In this document: in pieces, positions 40,601 to 52,916 of the stretch
Layout of the letters: the number at the start of each line of letters is the position of its first letter
How positions within the stretch are numbered: position 1 is the stretch's first letter
Source of the DNA: Kalmusia sp. IMI 367209
Taxonomy: Eukaryota; Ascomycota; Dothideomycetes; Pleosporales; Didymosphaeriaceae
Assembly (NCBI GenBank): GCA_027946365.1
Contig: JAPEUQ010000001.1
Span: forward strand, 1,984,001-2,048,000
Direction of reading: 5' to 3'
Length of the DNA stretch: 64,000 nucleotides
The notes under the pieces: generated by a model
What the model was told of the DNA's origin: nothing
Seen by the model: only the letters and a program-made list of their open reading frames with translations
Database searches by the model: none
Position numbers and translations under genes: made by a program

Positions 40601-43600
40601 GAGCTAGATTTGGGATGCAGGGCTTCCAACATCAGCCTCCAAATTGCGGGCCTCGCTGGTTGGGCAACACTATTATCCAACTATACAGGCGAATCTTCTG
40701 TGACGTTTGGCGTTGTTCTTTCAGGCCGTAACTTCGATGGTGCGGATTCCGCGGTCTTTCCATGCATCACTACTGTCCCCTTCACCTGCAAGGTCTCAAA
40801 CCAACATGATGAAATGCTAAAAGGCATTATGTCGCTAAACACAGAAATACAACAGCATCAATTCACACCGCTCAACGAAATCCAGAAGCTAATGGGCTTT
40901 CCAAACGAAGCGCTCTTCGACTCCATATTCGCATTTCAAAAAGTAGCAAGCGGTAGTAGTCAAGATGATATGTGGACTGTAGTAGATGAGCGAGCAACGA
41001 TTGAGTATCCGCTATCGATCGAGCTTGAGCCGAAAGACGGACGATTGGAGTACCGACTTACTTTTCTGCCTCATATCGTCCCGAAGGAACATGCTTCTCT
41101 CATCCTAAATCAACTAGACTATCTGATTCAACGATACGTCTTCTCAGATACGGATGTGACATTCGATCCCGAGATATACTCAATCACGCCTGCGAACACG
41201 CCTATTATCCCGTCAGAAGCTAAATTGCTTCATGAATTCGTTGAGCTGGCAACAGCTACGTATCCGACTCGAATCGCATTAGAATTCGCATCCTCATTGC
41301 GGCATGACGACTATGCTAGCCAGCGGTGGACATATGCGCAGCTCGACAATGAGGGGAACAGGATCGCAAATCTTCTCCTGTCGAATGGAGTGCAGCCCGG
41401 CGAACTGGTTGGCATTTGTTTCGAGAAGTGCCCTGAAGCTTCTTTTGCAATTCTGGGAATACTGAAAGCTGGTTGTGCATTCGTAGCGCTGGATCCTGGA
41501 GCGCCTAGTTCACGGAAAGCTTTCATCCTCGAGGATTCTGGCGCCCAAGTAGTACTTTCCATGATAGCCCAATCATCAAGCTTCACAGGCAACACGAACG
41601 CGACTGTCCTAAACTTAGACGAAGTCAACTGGCGTTCTGTGTCACCGGAAAAGCCGTCCCTCAAGCGAAAGATCAATCCTCAAGATCGTAGCTATTGTCT
41701 GTACACTTCCGGAACGACTGGCACACCGAAAGGATGTGAGCTTACACACGAAAATGCTGTACAAGCAATGCTAGCGTTCAGGCGCCTATTCTCAGGTCAT
41801 TGGGATGATGAATCCCGTTGGCTGCAATTTGCTTCCTTCCACTTTGACGTCTCAGTCCTTGAGCAATACTGGAGTTGGTCAGTCGGTATCTGCGTTGTCT
41901 CTGCACCTAGAGACATCATTTTCGAAGATCTCGCCTCGTCAATTAGCACACTTAGGATCACCCATATCGACCTCACACCCAGCCTTGCCCGTATCTTACA
42001 CCCCGACGATGTGCCTACCCTATGTAAAGGCGTTTTCATCACCGGTGGAGAGAGCCTCAAACAGGAGATCCTGGACGTATGGGGCCCAAAGAGTGTCATC
42101 TACAACGGCTACGGCCCGACTGAGGCTACCATCGGCGTTACCATGTATCCTCGCGTGCCCACTAACGGCAAACCCTCCAACATTGGCCCACAGTTCGACA
42201 ACGTGGGATCGTATGTTCTACGACCAGGCTCAGACGTGCCTGTGTTGAGAGGTGGACTTGGAGAACTTTGCGTTTCTGGAGAACTCGTCGGAAAAGGCTA
42301 CTTGAACCGGCCGCAACTGACTGAGGAACGATTTCCGCACCTTAGCCGCTTCAATGAGAGAGTCTACCGCACGGGCGATCTTGTCAGGATACTGCACGAC
42401 GGCGCATTCGATTTCGTGGGCCGGGCCGACGATCAGGTCAAGCTACGTGGGCAGAGACTTGAAATCGGCGAGATCAATTCCGTCGTCAAGCAATGCGGTA
42501 TCGCAGTAGCAGACGTTGCTACACAGGTCTTGAAACATCCTAAGCAGCAAAAAGAGCAATTAGTCACCTTCATGGTGCTCGGGTCCGCCACACAAGACGA
42601 GACTAAGATCGTGCTCGAAAAGACTGGCGACTTATGGAAGGCGAAGGTAGCTTGTCAAGAAAAATTGCCGCCTTACATGGTGCCAACACACTTTGTCGCT
42701 CTTACTGCTATGCCTTTGTCCGCCAATAACAAAGCTGAGGCGAGAAAGCTCAAGGAGATGTATGAAGCATTGTCCATAAGTGACTTGCAACTCCTCTCTT
42801 CAACCACTCAAACAAAAGATGAGAAATGGACAAAGCAGGAAGAGCGAGTTCGCGATGTAATCAAGGAAGCACTACACGTCACCGATGACTTTAGCAAAGA
42901 TGTCAGTTTCTTCGAGTTGGGTATGGACTCTATCTCTGTGATTGGTGTCTCAAGAGCACTAACACAGGCTGGTATCTCGAGGAGCGCAGCATCAGTTGTA
43001 CTAAAGAACTCGACGGTTCGTCGGCTTTCTAAGGCGTTGTCGGATAGAACGAGCGCCGCCAGCGATCATGGCTCTATCATCGCAGCACAGCAAGCAATTA
43101 CTGCAGTCCAACACCGATATAAACGGGACGTGGCTGAAATTCTATTCATGGACACTAGAAATATCGAGGCGCTTGCTCCGTGCACGCCGTTGCAGCAAGG
43201 CATGATTGCAAGGTCTCTCGATAGTGATCATGGGCTCTATTTTAACAGCTTCCGCTTTAAACTTCGGGATGACGTCGACATTAAGAGGTTAGGTAATGCG
43301 TGGATATCTACTTTCGCTTCGACGCAAATTATGCGCACTGTCTTCATCAACACGGAGGATGGCTTCGTACAAGCTGTCCTTCGCAATGCACAGCTTTCAG
43401 TCGATGAGGCGACCCTTCCAAAAAATGGCATCTTGGAAGACTACCTCCAGGAAAAGAAAGACGAATGGGTGCAGTTCAATCGGACGCACATCAAGAGGCC
43501 CATGGAAGTCTCGGTAATTGCAACTTCACAGGGAAAGTTATCAGTAGTGCGCATCTTCCATGCCCTCTATGATGGGAACAGCATCGATCTCATTTTTAAA

Positions 43601-46600
43601 TCCGTATGGGATTCATACAATAGTCGCGAAATCGTAAGTGGTCCAGCATTCCACTCCGCTCTTGCGCATGGCCCACTACGACCTATGGTCGACGCACGAC
43701 AATTTTGGGAGAAACACCTTGAAGACCGGAATCTCAACCCAATTCCTACTCTCAGCGAGTCACCTACTCAGAAACCAATAGTAGTGACCCGGGAAGTGCA
43801 GAATCTTCCAAATTTCGATGCGACCAGGCGAAAACTCAATGTCACAGCGCAAGCCATTGCACAGGCCTGTTGGGTCAGCGTCATGTATCAATACCTCAAG
43901 GCTACGGTGACAATTGGTATGGTAGTCTCAGGACGCAGTATTGACTTCGAAGGTGTAGATGAGGTCATTGGGCCGTTGTTCAACACAATACCGTATCAGT
44001 ATTGCGCGCATCATCGTGAGACCTGGGCCTCGAGCATTTCGAGGACGCACGAGTTCAACGTGGCTGCGCATCAATACCAGCATACGCCTCTGAGGGAAAT
44101 CCTGAAGTGGGTCAAACGAGGCCCTGAACAACCACTGTTCGATACCTTGTTCGTATATCAGATTGCTGAAGACAATGGGGAATGGATGAGGAATGATCTG
44201 TGGGAGTTGCAGAACAGTGAAGCCGAGGCGGACTATCCTCTTGCGATAGAGGTTGAACAGACTAGTGGTGGCGTATTGAGACTGACGCTCATTACTCAAG
44301 GCCATGTATCGGACATGGGAACGGCGAATCATCTCCTTGAGCGGTACGAAAGGGCTTTGCGAGAAGCCGTTGAGTCTCCAGAAATGGTGGTCGAGACAAT
44401 CGTTGCGGAGAATAAATGGAACGCCACCGATAACCTCATAAAGACCAATGGTGAATCCGACGCACCTGAGCCTACTGTCGATTTTGAGTGGAGCAGCTAT
44501 GCTAGCACTATTCGAAGGGAGATTGCTAGCCTTTCCAAGGTTGACATTAAGGAGGTCAATGCGAATACCTCTATATTCGAGCTTGGTCTTGACAGCATCG
44601 ATGCGATTCGGCTATCTTCTAAGCTGAAGAAGCATGGTATCGACCTCCCAGTTAGCGGCATCATGCGTAATCTTAATATCGTCAACATGGTACAGCACAT
44701 CTCCATAAGTAAAGGGAAAAAGAAGGAACGCCCCTCGGATATGATCTACAAGGCAAATAAAAAGCGCCTTGAGGGTTACCTTCAGCGGCATGGGCTCACA
44801 GAAGGAGTGGAACAAGTTTTACCACTCACGCCGTTGCAAGAGGCGATGGTGGCGGATATGATTACCTCGGAGTACACTAGATACTACAACCATGATGTGC
44901 TGCAGTTGGAATCAGGTGTCGACATAGAGCGGCTGAAGGAAGCATGGATGGAGGTCGTCAAAGAGTCGCCTATTCTACGCACTTCGTTCATCCAAGTGGA
45001 CGATCCAGGTATCGACTTCTCCCACGTACAAACTATTCGACATAAACCGCACGAATTCTGGAGGTCTACAGATATTGACTTCGAACCTCACTTTCCTATA
45101 ATTTTTGAAAGCATAAGGGAAGAAGCCATGACTAGTAAAATGTCCGAACCTCTCTTCCATATACGCCTGGTTCAATCGCCCCGACAGGCATACCTAATAC
45201 TTTCGATACCCCATGCTTTGTATGATGGATGGTCATTGGGGCTTCTGCATTCGGATATACACCGTGCCTACACAGGCAACTTCCAATCACGACCAAGTTA
45301 TGAGCCTGCGCTTCACGAGATCCTGACAACTTCTGGTTCAGACGCTGCAGCATTCTGGCGCGACTACCTCTCTGGGGCAAAGCCAGCTGTCTTGCCTTGC
45401 CGGACTAGTACTGGAGACCAATCTCCTCTGCCTGTATATCGAAAGCAGCAAGTCAGCCATCTCACGCTCGATGATGTCAAAACATTTGCAAAGAAGCAGA
45501 GCATCACCTTACAAACGCTGGGACAAGCTATCCATGGACTGACCACTGCTTCATACACCAAATCACTCGATGTCACTTTCGGTTCGGTACTATCCGGTCG
45601 TGACGACGAGACGCGATCTAGGCTTCTTTTCCCGACAATGAACACTGTGGCAATTCGTACCATACTTCATGGTAGTCGGTGTGAGATGCTGCAATATGTG
45701 CAAGACAACTTTTCAAATATCAAGCAGTGGCAACACTTCCCGCTTCGCAAGGCTTTATCCCTGGCCGGAGCGCAAGGAACCTTATTAGGAAGCTTATTCA
45801 TCTATCAAAAGAATATGGGTACAGGATCCGACGAAAGGGAGAAGTTATATGAGAGTATACAGGGTCAGAGCAATGTTGAGTACCCAGTTTGCGTGGAGAT
45901 GGAGGTCATCGACGGTAATTTGATCTGGCGATGTGCTGTCAAAGAAGAGGTATTCGATGAAGATGGTGCACAAAGGCTACTGGACAGATTCGATGATGTA
46001 CTGAAGGCTATTATTAGCCAACCAGATGCTCCAGTCATCGACTTCACTGCGGATGGAACATCAATCTGTGGCTTGCCAGCTTTCGCAAGCGAGACACGCG
46101 ATATCAACGAAGAGGATGAGTCTGGGAATGGGCAGTACGATTCTAACCGTTCGGCATCGCCAACCGCAAACATTATTCGAGAATTATTGGCTTTCGTCTC
46201 GAAGACGCCAGAGGAAGAGATCACTTCCGGCACGACAATCTTCCATATCGGTCTTGACTCTATCAGCGCTATCAAAGTTGCCTCGCTCCTCCGTAAACGC
46301 GGTGTTATACTCAGTGTTGGTGAGATGCTTAGAGCCGGCACTGTTGAAGAAATGGCACGTATCGCAGACGAGCATGCACCGGACATGGGTGAGAAAAATG
46401 AGAACATCGACAAGATAATAGAAGAAGTGCTATCAGGAATCGATCGAACTAGTGTACTCAGGCGGGCTGAGATAAAAGAGGATGATGTCGAGCGTGTTCT
46501 GCCTGCAACAGCTGGTCAGACTTATATGCTTTCCATGTGGCTGAACTCGAACGGTGCGGTATTCTATCCGGAGTTTAGATATCGCATCCACGAACCAGTA

Positions 46601-47843
46601 TCCTTCGAAACGCTGAAAGCCGCGTGGAAAAAGGTAGTTGCACGAAATCCCATGCTACGCACGTGCTTCTGCGCGTCGAACGACGAGCGAACGCCTTATA
46701 TTCAAGTTGTCATTCGCGACATTGATGACAAGGTTGCGAATATCACTGAAATAGACAAACAATTCTTGACCGACACTCGTGCGAAATTTGGTTCGCAACA
46801 ACCTTATGCTCATTTTTTCGTTTCGCAATCGTCCAATGGATGGGACATCCGACTCAAGATTCACCATGCACTCTACGACGGCGTCAGTCTACCGCTCATC
46901 ATCCAGCAACTGCAAGACCTCTGCAATAATATCGACGTACCCTCTTCTACCGACATACTCTCGAGAGCCATAGCAACCACTTCAATTCCCTCTGCGATCC
47001 AACAACGCAAAATCTTCTGGACGAATTACCTCAAGAACATCAATCAGCATCACTTACCCCAACCCACCACCTCACCGACCACCAAAAGTGAGATCTTTAA
47101 ACCTGCTCTCTTGCCAACTATAACCGACCTCGAGTCCCAAGCACACAAGCACGGCCTAACAACGCAATCTCTCTTTCTCGCCGCCTACGCCAAGCTCTAC
47201 GCGAGACTCACATCTACCCCTCCATCGAACGACATTGTCATTGGCCTCTACCTCGCTAATCGTTCACTCCCTATCCAAAGTCTTCCTAAAGCTGCAATTC
47301 CTACTGTTAATCTGGTAACGCTGCGTGTCTCGACTCCACTGGAGACACATGTGTTCGATGTAGCAGCGCAGATTCAGTATGATATCCAGGAGATCAGCGC
47401 GCCAGCAAATGCGTCTGCTAGTCTGTGGGAGGTGCATGAGTGGACGGGTGTCAAGATTGATACATTTGTTAACTTCCTCAAACTACCGGAAACAGAGGAG
47501 AGTGCGGGTGCCGTCGGTGACGGCAGTGTCAGTATCACTCAATCAGAAGAGTGGAATGAGGGAGTGAGTCGGATTCATGAGGTTGACAATGGTGGGGTCG
47601 AGCCTCCGAGGGTGCTGATAGACGGACGTATTAATGGAGCTTATCTGGTGAGCCTGTTTGGTGTGACGAATTGGATTGATGCTAACGAGATTATAGCATT
47701 CGCTCGATGTTGAAGCAACGGTCAGAAATGGAGCACTAGATGTGGGTGTTTTTGCTCCAGGGGTGATGATGGGTTTGGAGGAGGGCGAAAAATTGGTTGA
47801 CAGTATTAGGTTGGGACTGGTGGGGGTGGGAGAATCGATGTAA
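31610..47843 (+). CDS. NPS2: Ferrichrome-type siderophore synthetase (NRPS, NPS2/SidC family)
   Basis: Exons 31610-35678, 35727-47647 and 47697-47843 encode about 5378 aa. Layout: A1-T1-C1-A2-T2-C2-A3-T3-C3-A4-T4-C4-T5-C5-T6-C6. Key motifs by approximate spliced residue: A-domain TSGSTG/TSGTTG cores at 183, 1228, 2292 and 3350; T-domain Ser (LGLDS-like) at 567, 1631, 2683, 3755, 4310 and 4866; C-domain HHxxxDG-type motifs at 759, 1832, 2891, 3967, 4518 and 5068. C3 has LHAIFDAQ, keeping the catalytic His and Asp but not the Gly. The two terminal T-C units without A domains are the hallmark of synthetases that reload N5-acyl-N5-hydroxyornithine to build a cyclic hexapeptide; the last C domain should cyclise it. 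The 48-bp intron 1 keeps frame but, when removed, restores the A5 motif GYGPSE; the 49-bp intron 2 restores the family C-terminus (AYLHSLDVEA...LDVGVFAP). Neighbouring sidA and ABC transporter support the role. Whether the product is ferricrocin or another ferrichrome cannot be read from the sequence here. Confidence 0.95.
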
Positions 47844-48133
47844 GGTGATGTTGGTTCATAAGGGATTACGTTGGATGTTGAAGGTGTTTGGTTTGTGGAA
47901 ATGTAATTTCTGGAGCTTATGAAGTATCAGTGAGGGGTCTTCTTGTACGGATATGTCCGGTACCCGCTTACACTCAATGGAGTTATACGGATCATTTACA
48001 TTGTATACTATATACATCTCCCACAAACTATAGCTGGAGATGTATCCAGTGAACTCGCTCGATGTCTCTGAGCACCTACTCACGATTCCAGTAATTTTTT
48101 CAGCCTCCTCAGTTCCTACATCCCTACATTCCG

Positions 48134-48635
48134 TTACCGTCCCACCCTTCCGAAAACACCCAAAACCGTCGCCAACCGGTTAACGTGTAAAAATGCGCTT
48201 GCTCCAATATTCCCCCACATCATATCATTGTATTCGTTGAAATTCCAGAAAGTTTCCGGCCCCATAACCTTATAACTGCTGTAAATATGCCCCAGATCGC
48301 CCACCGCGACCATGAGCAGGTACCACTTCGCGACGCGACCTTCGCGTGTTATAGCTGTGCAGAGGATGGCGAGGCCGGCGAGCAGGATGAAGACGTTGCC
48401 GATTGTGTAGCTGAGGACGAGCGCAGACGAAGGCACTGGCGTGAGAGTCGTAGTGGGGAGTTGTTTGGTTATGAAGGTGCTAGGCGAATTCCAGGCCGCA
48501 TTCCAGCCGAGAACGCTGGTTGATGTGAGATAGTGCTCTAGTAGCGAGAAAGGGGAGAGTGGCGTACAGCGATATGGGCTCAAGGTAGGTGAACAGGAGC
48601 GCGGGCCAGAAAGGTAGCACGGTTCCGAGAGCCAT
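48134..48635 (-). pseudogene. DUF7704-like small membrane protein, apparently frameshifted
   Basis: From ATG 48633-48635 the frame reads MALGTVLPFWPALLFTYLEP..., a typical beginning for this fungal family of four-helix membrane proteins. About 27 codons on it must move forward by one base near the CTCTCCCC run (about 48550-48570) to continue as the conserved body with VLSYTIGNVFILLAG, a GDLGHIYSSYKVMGPETFWN segment and WGNIGASAFLHVNR, ending at 48134. No plausible intron fits in the short gap. Either one base too many was called in the C-run or the gene is recently broken. The gene is convergent with the NRPS. The family name rests on my memory of the motif, so it is moderate in confidence; no function is known. 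Confidence 0.6.
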
Positions 48636-49032
48636 AGTGTCGAGTTAAACCGCGCAAGGCTACACGAGATTTAGTAGGTTTGTGAGTACAGCGAAATAAA
48701 AGATTAATTTGCGAGGGAAGAGGATGAGCCTTTGGCACTAGGTTTGGTGGATGTCAGCATTTGGGCGATGGGGTTCTGTTTCGGGGCGCGGTTGCTGGGT
48801 TCGGAATGGTTCCGAGCGCGTTGGCTGTTCCTTCGCGCCAAAGCTTACGTAAATAAAAGTCCTACAAGTCTATGGGTCTCGTTGTCCACGTACACACATC
48901 AACTTAATAAAGAAGGTAAGCCTGAAAATGATTTGAGACACCCTTGGTATCCTGAGAAGACGCCGATCATTGGTACGGATGAGTCTTAAAAGCCTTAGTA
49001 CCACATACACGCAGACTGTAGCAATCCCAGTC
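48636..49032. other. Short intergenic region; no gene supported
   Basis: Promoter side of the DUF7704-like gene and 3' flank of the hydrolase. An 85-codon plus-strand frame (48732-48989) has no recognisable domain. Confidence 0.4.
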
Positions 49033-50932
49033 TTAGACATCCGTGGTGAACACCTGCAAATGACTTTCAGATTGTCCACCAACGTGTAAGGCATGTTTCC
49101 CGCGATTAGGGCTCGGTTCCTTCTGCAGAGTTGGAAGAGCGAGAACACCTAGTCTTCGTCCACTAATTTTCAATACCAACCTCTCCCCAGCCTCGAAGAT
49201 AATGCCTGTTGGCCATAATTGAATCTCCATTCTGACAAGTTCGCCAGGCTTGAATCTTTGGATGTGCTCATACGAAAGCGTCTTCCACGTCTTCCCCGAC
49301 TTCTCGGCAGAGACGTGTTGCTGTGAGGCGCGCAACATGCCGCTTGGGCCCCAATACCGAAAAATCCTGTTCTCGGGAAGCTTAGCTTCTTCTTCGGTAG
49401 AGAGTGTTGGGATATTTTTATGCGTCAAGATGTTTCCGTCCTTGTCCGCCTTGAAAATATGCGTATAAACGTCCAAATCGTTATGTTCAGGCGCAGCGAT
49501 GTGTATGACCAGGGTGCTGGGACCAACAATTGCTATTCTGGAAGGAAACTCGTAACTGAACTCAATTTCCTCGGCCATGTCAGCTTGGTAGTACAATATG
49601 CCAGCCTGAGTAGCTTTGTGGGTCGATAATTTCTTGTCCAGGCCGAGGAATAACTGTTTGGATGAAGCCGATGGCAAGTGCCACGGGAGATCTGTGAACT
49701 CTTTATGGATTGCCGGTTCAGTATATCTTAGTATCGCCAGTCTGACCGGTGAAGTTTGATGCCAGTCGTTCTTGATGTCTTTGAGGTAGTACTCGAAGAA
49801 TTTGCTGAGATCTTCCGTGCGTTCTTGAGTGTACAGATCAAACCATTCTTGGGTCGAGTGCAGAGCAAGCCTAGCATGAAATAAGCTCCTTGTTTTCATG
49901 TTCACATCGTGAGGACAGATGTGTACCATTTGTTTTGATGTGGGATTTCTTCGAACGCTCGCAGGGATCCGATGCTATGAATGTCGGATGAATAACTAGC
50001 TCCAATATACGCAGGCACTTTCACCTTTGAGAAGTCGGCACGCTTATCTTCCAGATAATCACTGCTAGTCGTAGTTGACTTGACCATATTGACATAGTCT
50101 TCTTGTTGCTGTCGACCTTATGAAACGTAAGCAAGTGCATGCATCAAAAATAGTGACATTAGCTTACCTTGCAGTAGTGGGATAATCGACTGCATGAATG
50201 CTGTCCAAGGAATTCCTCCACGGAATGCCTCTTCTCTGAATGGATCTGAAAGTCCTTCTAGAGGGGCAATAGCTGCGAGATGAACCGGTTGTTCAGCCGC
50301 GATGAAGTACTGAGATATCCCGAGCCATGAATTACCAGCCAAACCAATTTTCCCACTGCTCCAAGGTAGCTTGGCTAACTCTTCGATAGCATCGTGACCA
50401 TCCCGGCCTTCACCCGTACCCCAGAAGCGTAGATCGCCTTCGGAGTCACCAACACCCCTTGGGTCAATGTTGACAATTGCGTAGCCTCTAGGCACCCATT
50501 CTGCCGGATCAAGTCTGTTTGCATGGTTAGCTAGTAATTTCATGAATTCTTTTGATCACGTAATCTTTTGATAACATACCCCTCAAAGTCCTCATACCCA
50601 GAAAGCTGATTAGCAGGTATGATGGCCTGTAGTAGAGTGCCGTGGATGTCCAGCTGCCCGGTACCACTCTTCCCATAGGGTCCCCACATGATAATTGCAG
50701 GCACCGTGTTATCTGTTTGAGGACGGTAGATATCCGCTCGTATTTTAGTTCCGTCTCGAAGCGTAAGGATATGATCTTGGTCAAAGATGATGGGACTTAG
50801 AAGAGCACGGCATTCCGGACGTTTCTTATGCCCTGCGGGAAGCTCTACAGTTTTTGGCGTTGCTGGAGATCCTCGCGGCCTGGCTGTATCGCACATTTTG
50901 ACATTGACTGAACCGACCTTGTGGGTAGTCAT
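49033..50932 (-). CDS. CocE/NonD-type alpha/beta hydrolase (X-Pro dipeptidyl-peptidase S15-like)
   Basis: Exons 50580-50932, 50168-50514, 49927-50116 and 49033-49870 encode about 575 aa, all phases consistent. The N-terminal hydrolase domain has LRDGTKIRADIYRP, the oxyanion segment WGPYGKS, DPRGVGDSEG, the nucleophile elbow GNSWLG and AYIGASYSSDIHSIGSLRAF. The C-terminal half is the jelly-roll galactose-binding-like domain (VGPSTLVIHIAAPEHNDLDV, LVRMEIQLWPTGIIFEAGERLVL split at residue 20). This matches the CocE/NonD hydrolase family; substrates in fungi are mostly unknown. No signal peptide follows ATG 50932; a hydrophobic extension in the same frame upstream (to 51106) could add one if an earlier start were used, but I judge it leader. 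Intron 3 has an AAG acceptor at 50117. Location near the siderophore locus may be chance. Confidence 0.87.
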
Positions 50933-51854
50933 GGTGGACAATAAGATAAAGTAAGATACAGTATAAGGCAATAACGTGGATGAATTGCTGATACAGAACG
51001 CAACGACTGCAAACAGAGCCCGAGCAACAGTACATATAACCCCAAAAGCAAAGCTTAGTGCAACCAGACATTCCAAATACCTTGCGGACATCTTCCATCG
51101 GAACACGGAACCTAGGCGGCCACAGTTGAGTTCTAATTCTCAACAGTGTATGTGGTGTAATTTACCCCGACAATAAAGACCTCGGAAGCGGATGAACCGC
51201 TTGCCGACACAGTTCGTCCCAAGATTAGTATTTCGACAACAAATTGACTGTAGATCCGAACAATATCAATAGGGATTAACATAGCTCAGTACGTACGAGT
51301 AGAGCCGATCTGCGGCCGCTGCGCCGATGCGATTCGCGAGGGCGGCCGCCGCTGACATGTCGGCGGATAAACAACCTGGTAACTCGCACGAGAACGGATA
51401 CATATGTTGCCAGTCCGACATGCTACTTTCTTAGACGAAGCGTGTTGTATACAAAGTTACGCTAGATTACCAGGAAAGAAAGCCATCTAATTTCAAAGAT
51501 TCAGGATATACGTCTACTACTTTATACAGTGAGTTACCACAGGATCCATAATACAAAGGCAGACATAGCCTTCCCTGCTATTTTTGCTTAAGTCTGGGGC
51601 AGTAATGCGTTATTCTAGCGGATCTTAGCTTCTCGTTTCATATGGATTCAGAACTACTTCCACCGTTAGCAGCCGTGACGATCAATACGCGATACTAGAA
51701 GGCGGAACTTTCCAGATCGCACACGCCACTATCACAAAATCTCTCGGCATGATGCGCTACAGTCGTTGGAAAATATTGAACAAGGCACGATATCGATGTT
51801 TGCACGGAACCTACAACATACATAATCTCGAGTCATTTCTATCAACAATACATA
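50933..51854. other. Intergenic region; no gene supported
   Basis: Hydrolase promoter and 3' flank of the orphan gene. A GC-rich patch (51310-51370) has two GCGGCCGC octamers about 30 bp apart within otherwise AT-richer DNA; no coding sequence is seen. Confidence 0.4.
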
Positions 51855-52916
51855 TTACCTATTAGAGAGGTCTCGAGGTCCTTCACCATACCCAGACTTC
51901 CAGTGGCGCGACCATTCCTCATGCTCAAAGTCGAAGTGATACGGAGCCCCAGAAGCGCGAGCCTCGATTCGTTGAATTGCTTCTTGTATGTCCTTCAGGC
52001 GGTCAGGACCCTTGCTCATATCCGATGCCATAAGTGCAGCAGCCCACATCTGCGGATCGTTCTTGACAGTCCGATCAAAGCCCTTCGGGATGACATGGTG
52101 GCATAAGCCGCTATCATACTCGTGCGTTGTCCTCTTTCGTGGTTCTCTCGTATGCTCCTCGAGATTCACGATGAAGTCCACAGCGATGGCTAATGGTACC
52201 CGCCGAACGTCTATGCCGTGCGCGTCAGAACGTTCTAGTGGCAAAGCATGTGGTTCCAAGTCGTCGAGTGTAACCTGATTCTCCAAAGATGCATCGGTAC
52301 GCATCACTAGAACTGTCAGTTGCTCCGCAACCCTTCGCAGATTGACAAGTCCATCGTCATCCGTGGCACTTTCTTTCACTTTTCGATCGCAAATCAGGAC
52401 GACCGCAGGATAAGACGCCAGTATCTCGTACTTTTCGGTTTCCAGTACACTCATTTTCGCCATGTTACACATCGTTTGATGGGCTGCAGCGATTTCGCCC
52501 AAGTTCCGTGGCCCTTGTTTCGTAATCCGAACTGGGTTGGCTAGAAAATGTCCGAACTCGATATCTAATCTATCGCCGCATCGTGCGCGCCATGCTTCGT
52601 ATATAGCTGCGATGTATATGCGCTGTATACGAGGATAACCGTGCACATCGTCATGTCGACCGTACTGAGCGGACTGCTCGAAGTAAAAGGCTGTGGGCTT
52701 GTTTAGCATATCGCGAAGGGGACGTCGAGTAGGTACGATACTCGCATCCAGGACTGTCAAGTAGCTGTCCACAGTCGACCAGATTATCTTGAGGTTATTG
52801 CGGAAGGTGGCTTCGCGTTGAAAGTGCCAGGCAGTCTCAAGATCTTCTTCCATTAGGCAATCTCTCGGATCAGGCATGATAGGCGGATCGGATGGTACTA
52901 GTTTATTGGGAGGCAT
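51855..52916 (-). CDS. Hypothetical protein of 353 aa
   Basis: Long single open frame from ATG 52916 without introns. I do not recognise a family. The protein is soluble, without signal peptide or membrane segment, rich in charged residues (Arg, Asp, Glu) and contains Trp-rich helical-looking segments such as AWHFQREATFRNNLKIIW and IAAIYEAWRARCGDRLDIEF. Near the C-terminus it has a HEYDSGLCHHVIPKGFDR segment with closely spaced His and Cys. It sits between the hydrolase and the PKS, all on the minus strand, in a region with long spacers, which suggests an accessory gene. A real gene is likely because the frame is long and its composition is protein-like. Confidence 0.6.
   Translation of the reverse strand: MPPNKLVPSDPPIMPDPRDCLMEEDLETAWHFQREATFRNNLKIIWSTVDSYLTVLDASIVPTRRPLRDMLNKPTAFYFEQSAQYGRHDDVHGYPRIQRIYIAAIYEAWRARCGDRLDIEFGHFLANPVRITKQGPRNLGEIAAAHQTMCNMAKMSVLETEKYEILASYPAVVLICDRKVKESATDDDGLVNLRRVAEQLTVLVMRTDASLENQVTLDDLEPHALPLERSDAHGIDVRRVPLAIAVDFIVNLEEHTREPRKRTTHEYDSGLCHHVIPKGFDRTVKNDPQMWAAALMASDMSKGPDRLKDIQEAIQRIEARASGAPYHFDFEHEEWSRHWKSGYGEGPRDLSNR

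Noticed and set aside
48732..48989. 85-codon plus-strand open frame
   Set aside because: No domain and no partner exon; I could not support it as a gene.
49033..50932. CocE-like hydrolase as a siderophore esterase of the cluster
   Set aside because: Ferrichromes are cyclic peptides without the esters cleaved by known siderophore esterases, and no shared promoter element was noticed.
50933..51106. Hydrophobic N-terminal extension of the hydrolase as a signal peptide
   Set aside because: The in-frame extension contains a hydrophobic run, but the conserved family start fits ATG 50932 and the extension looks like a 5' leader.
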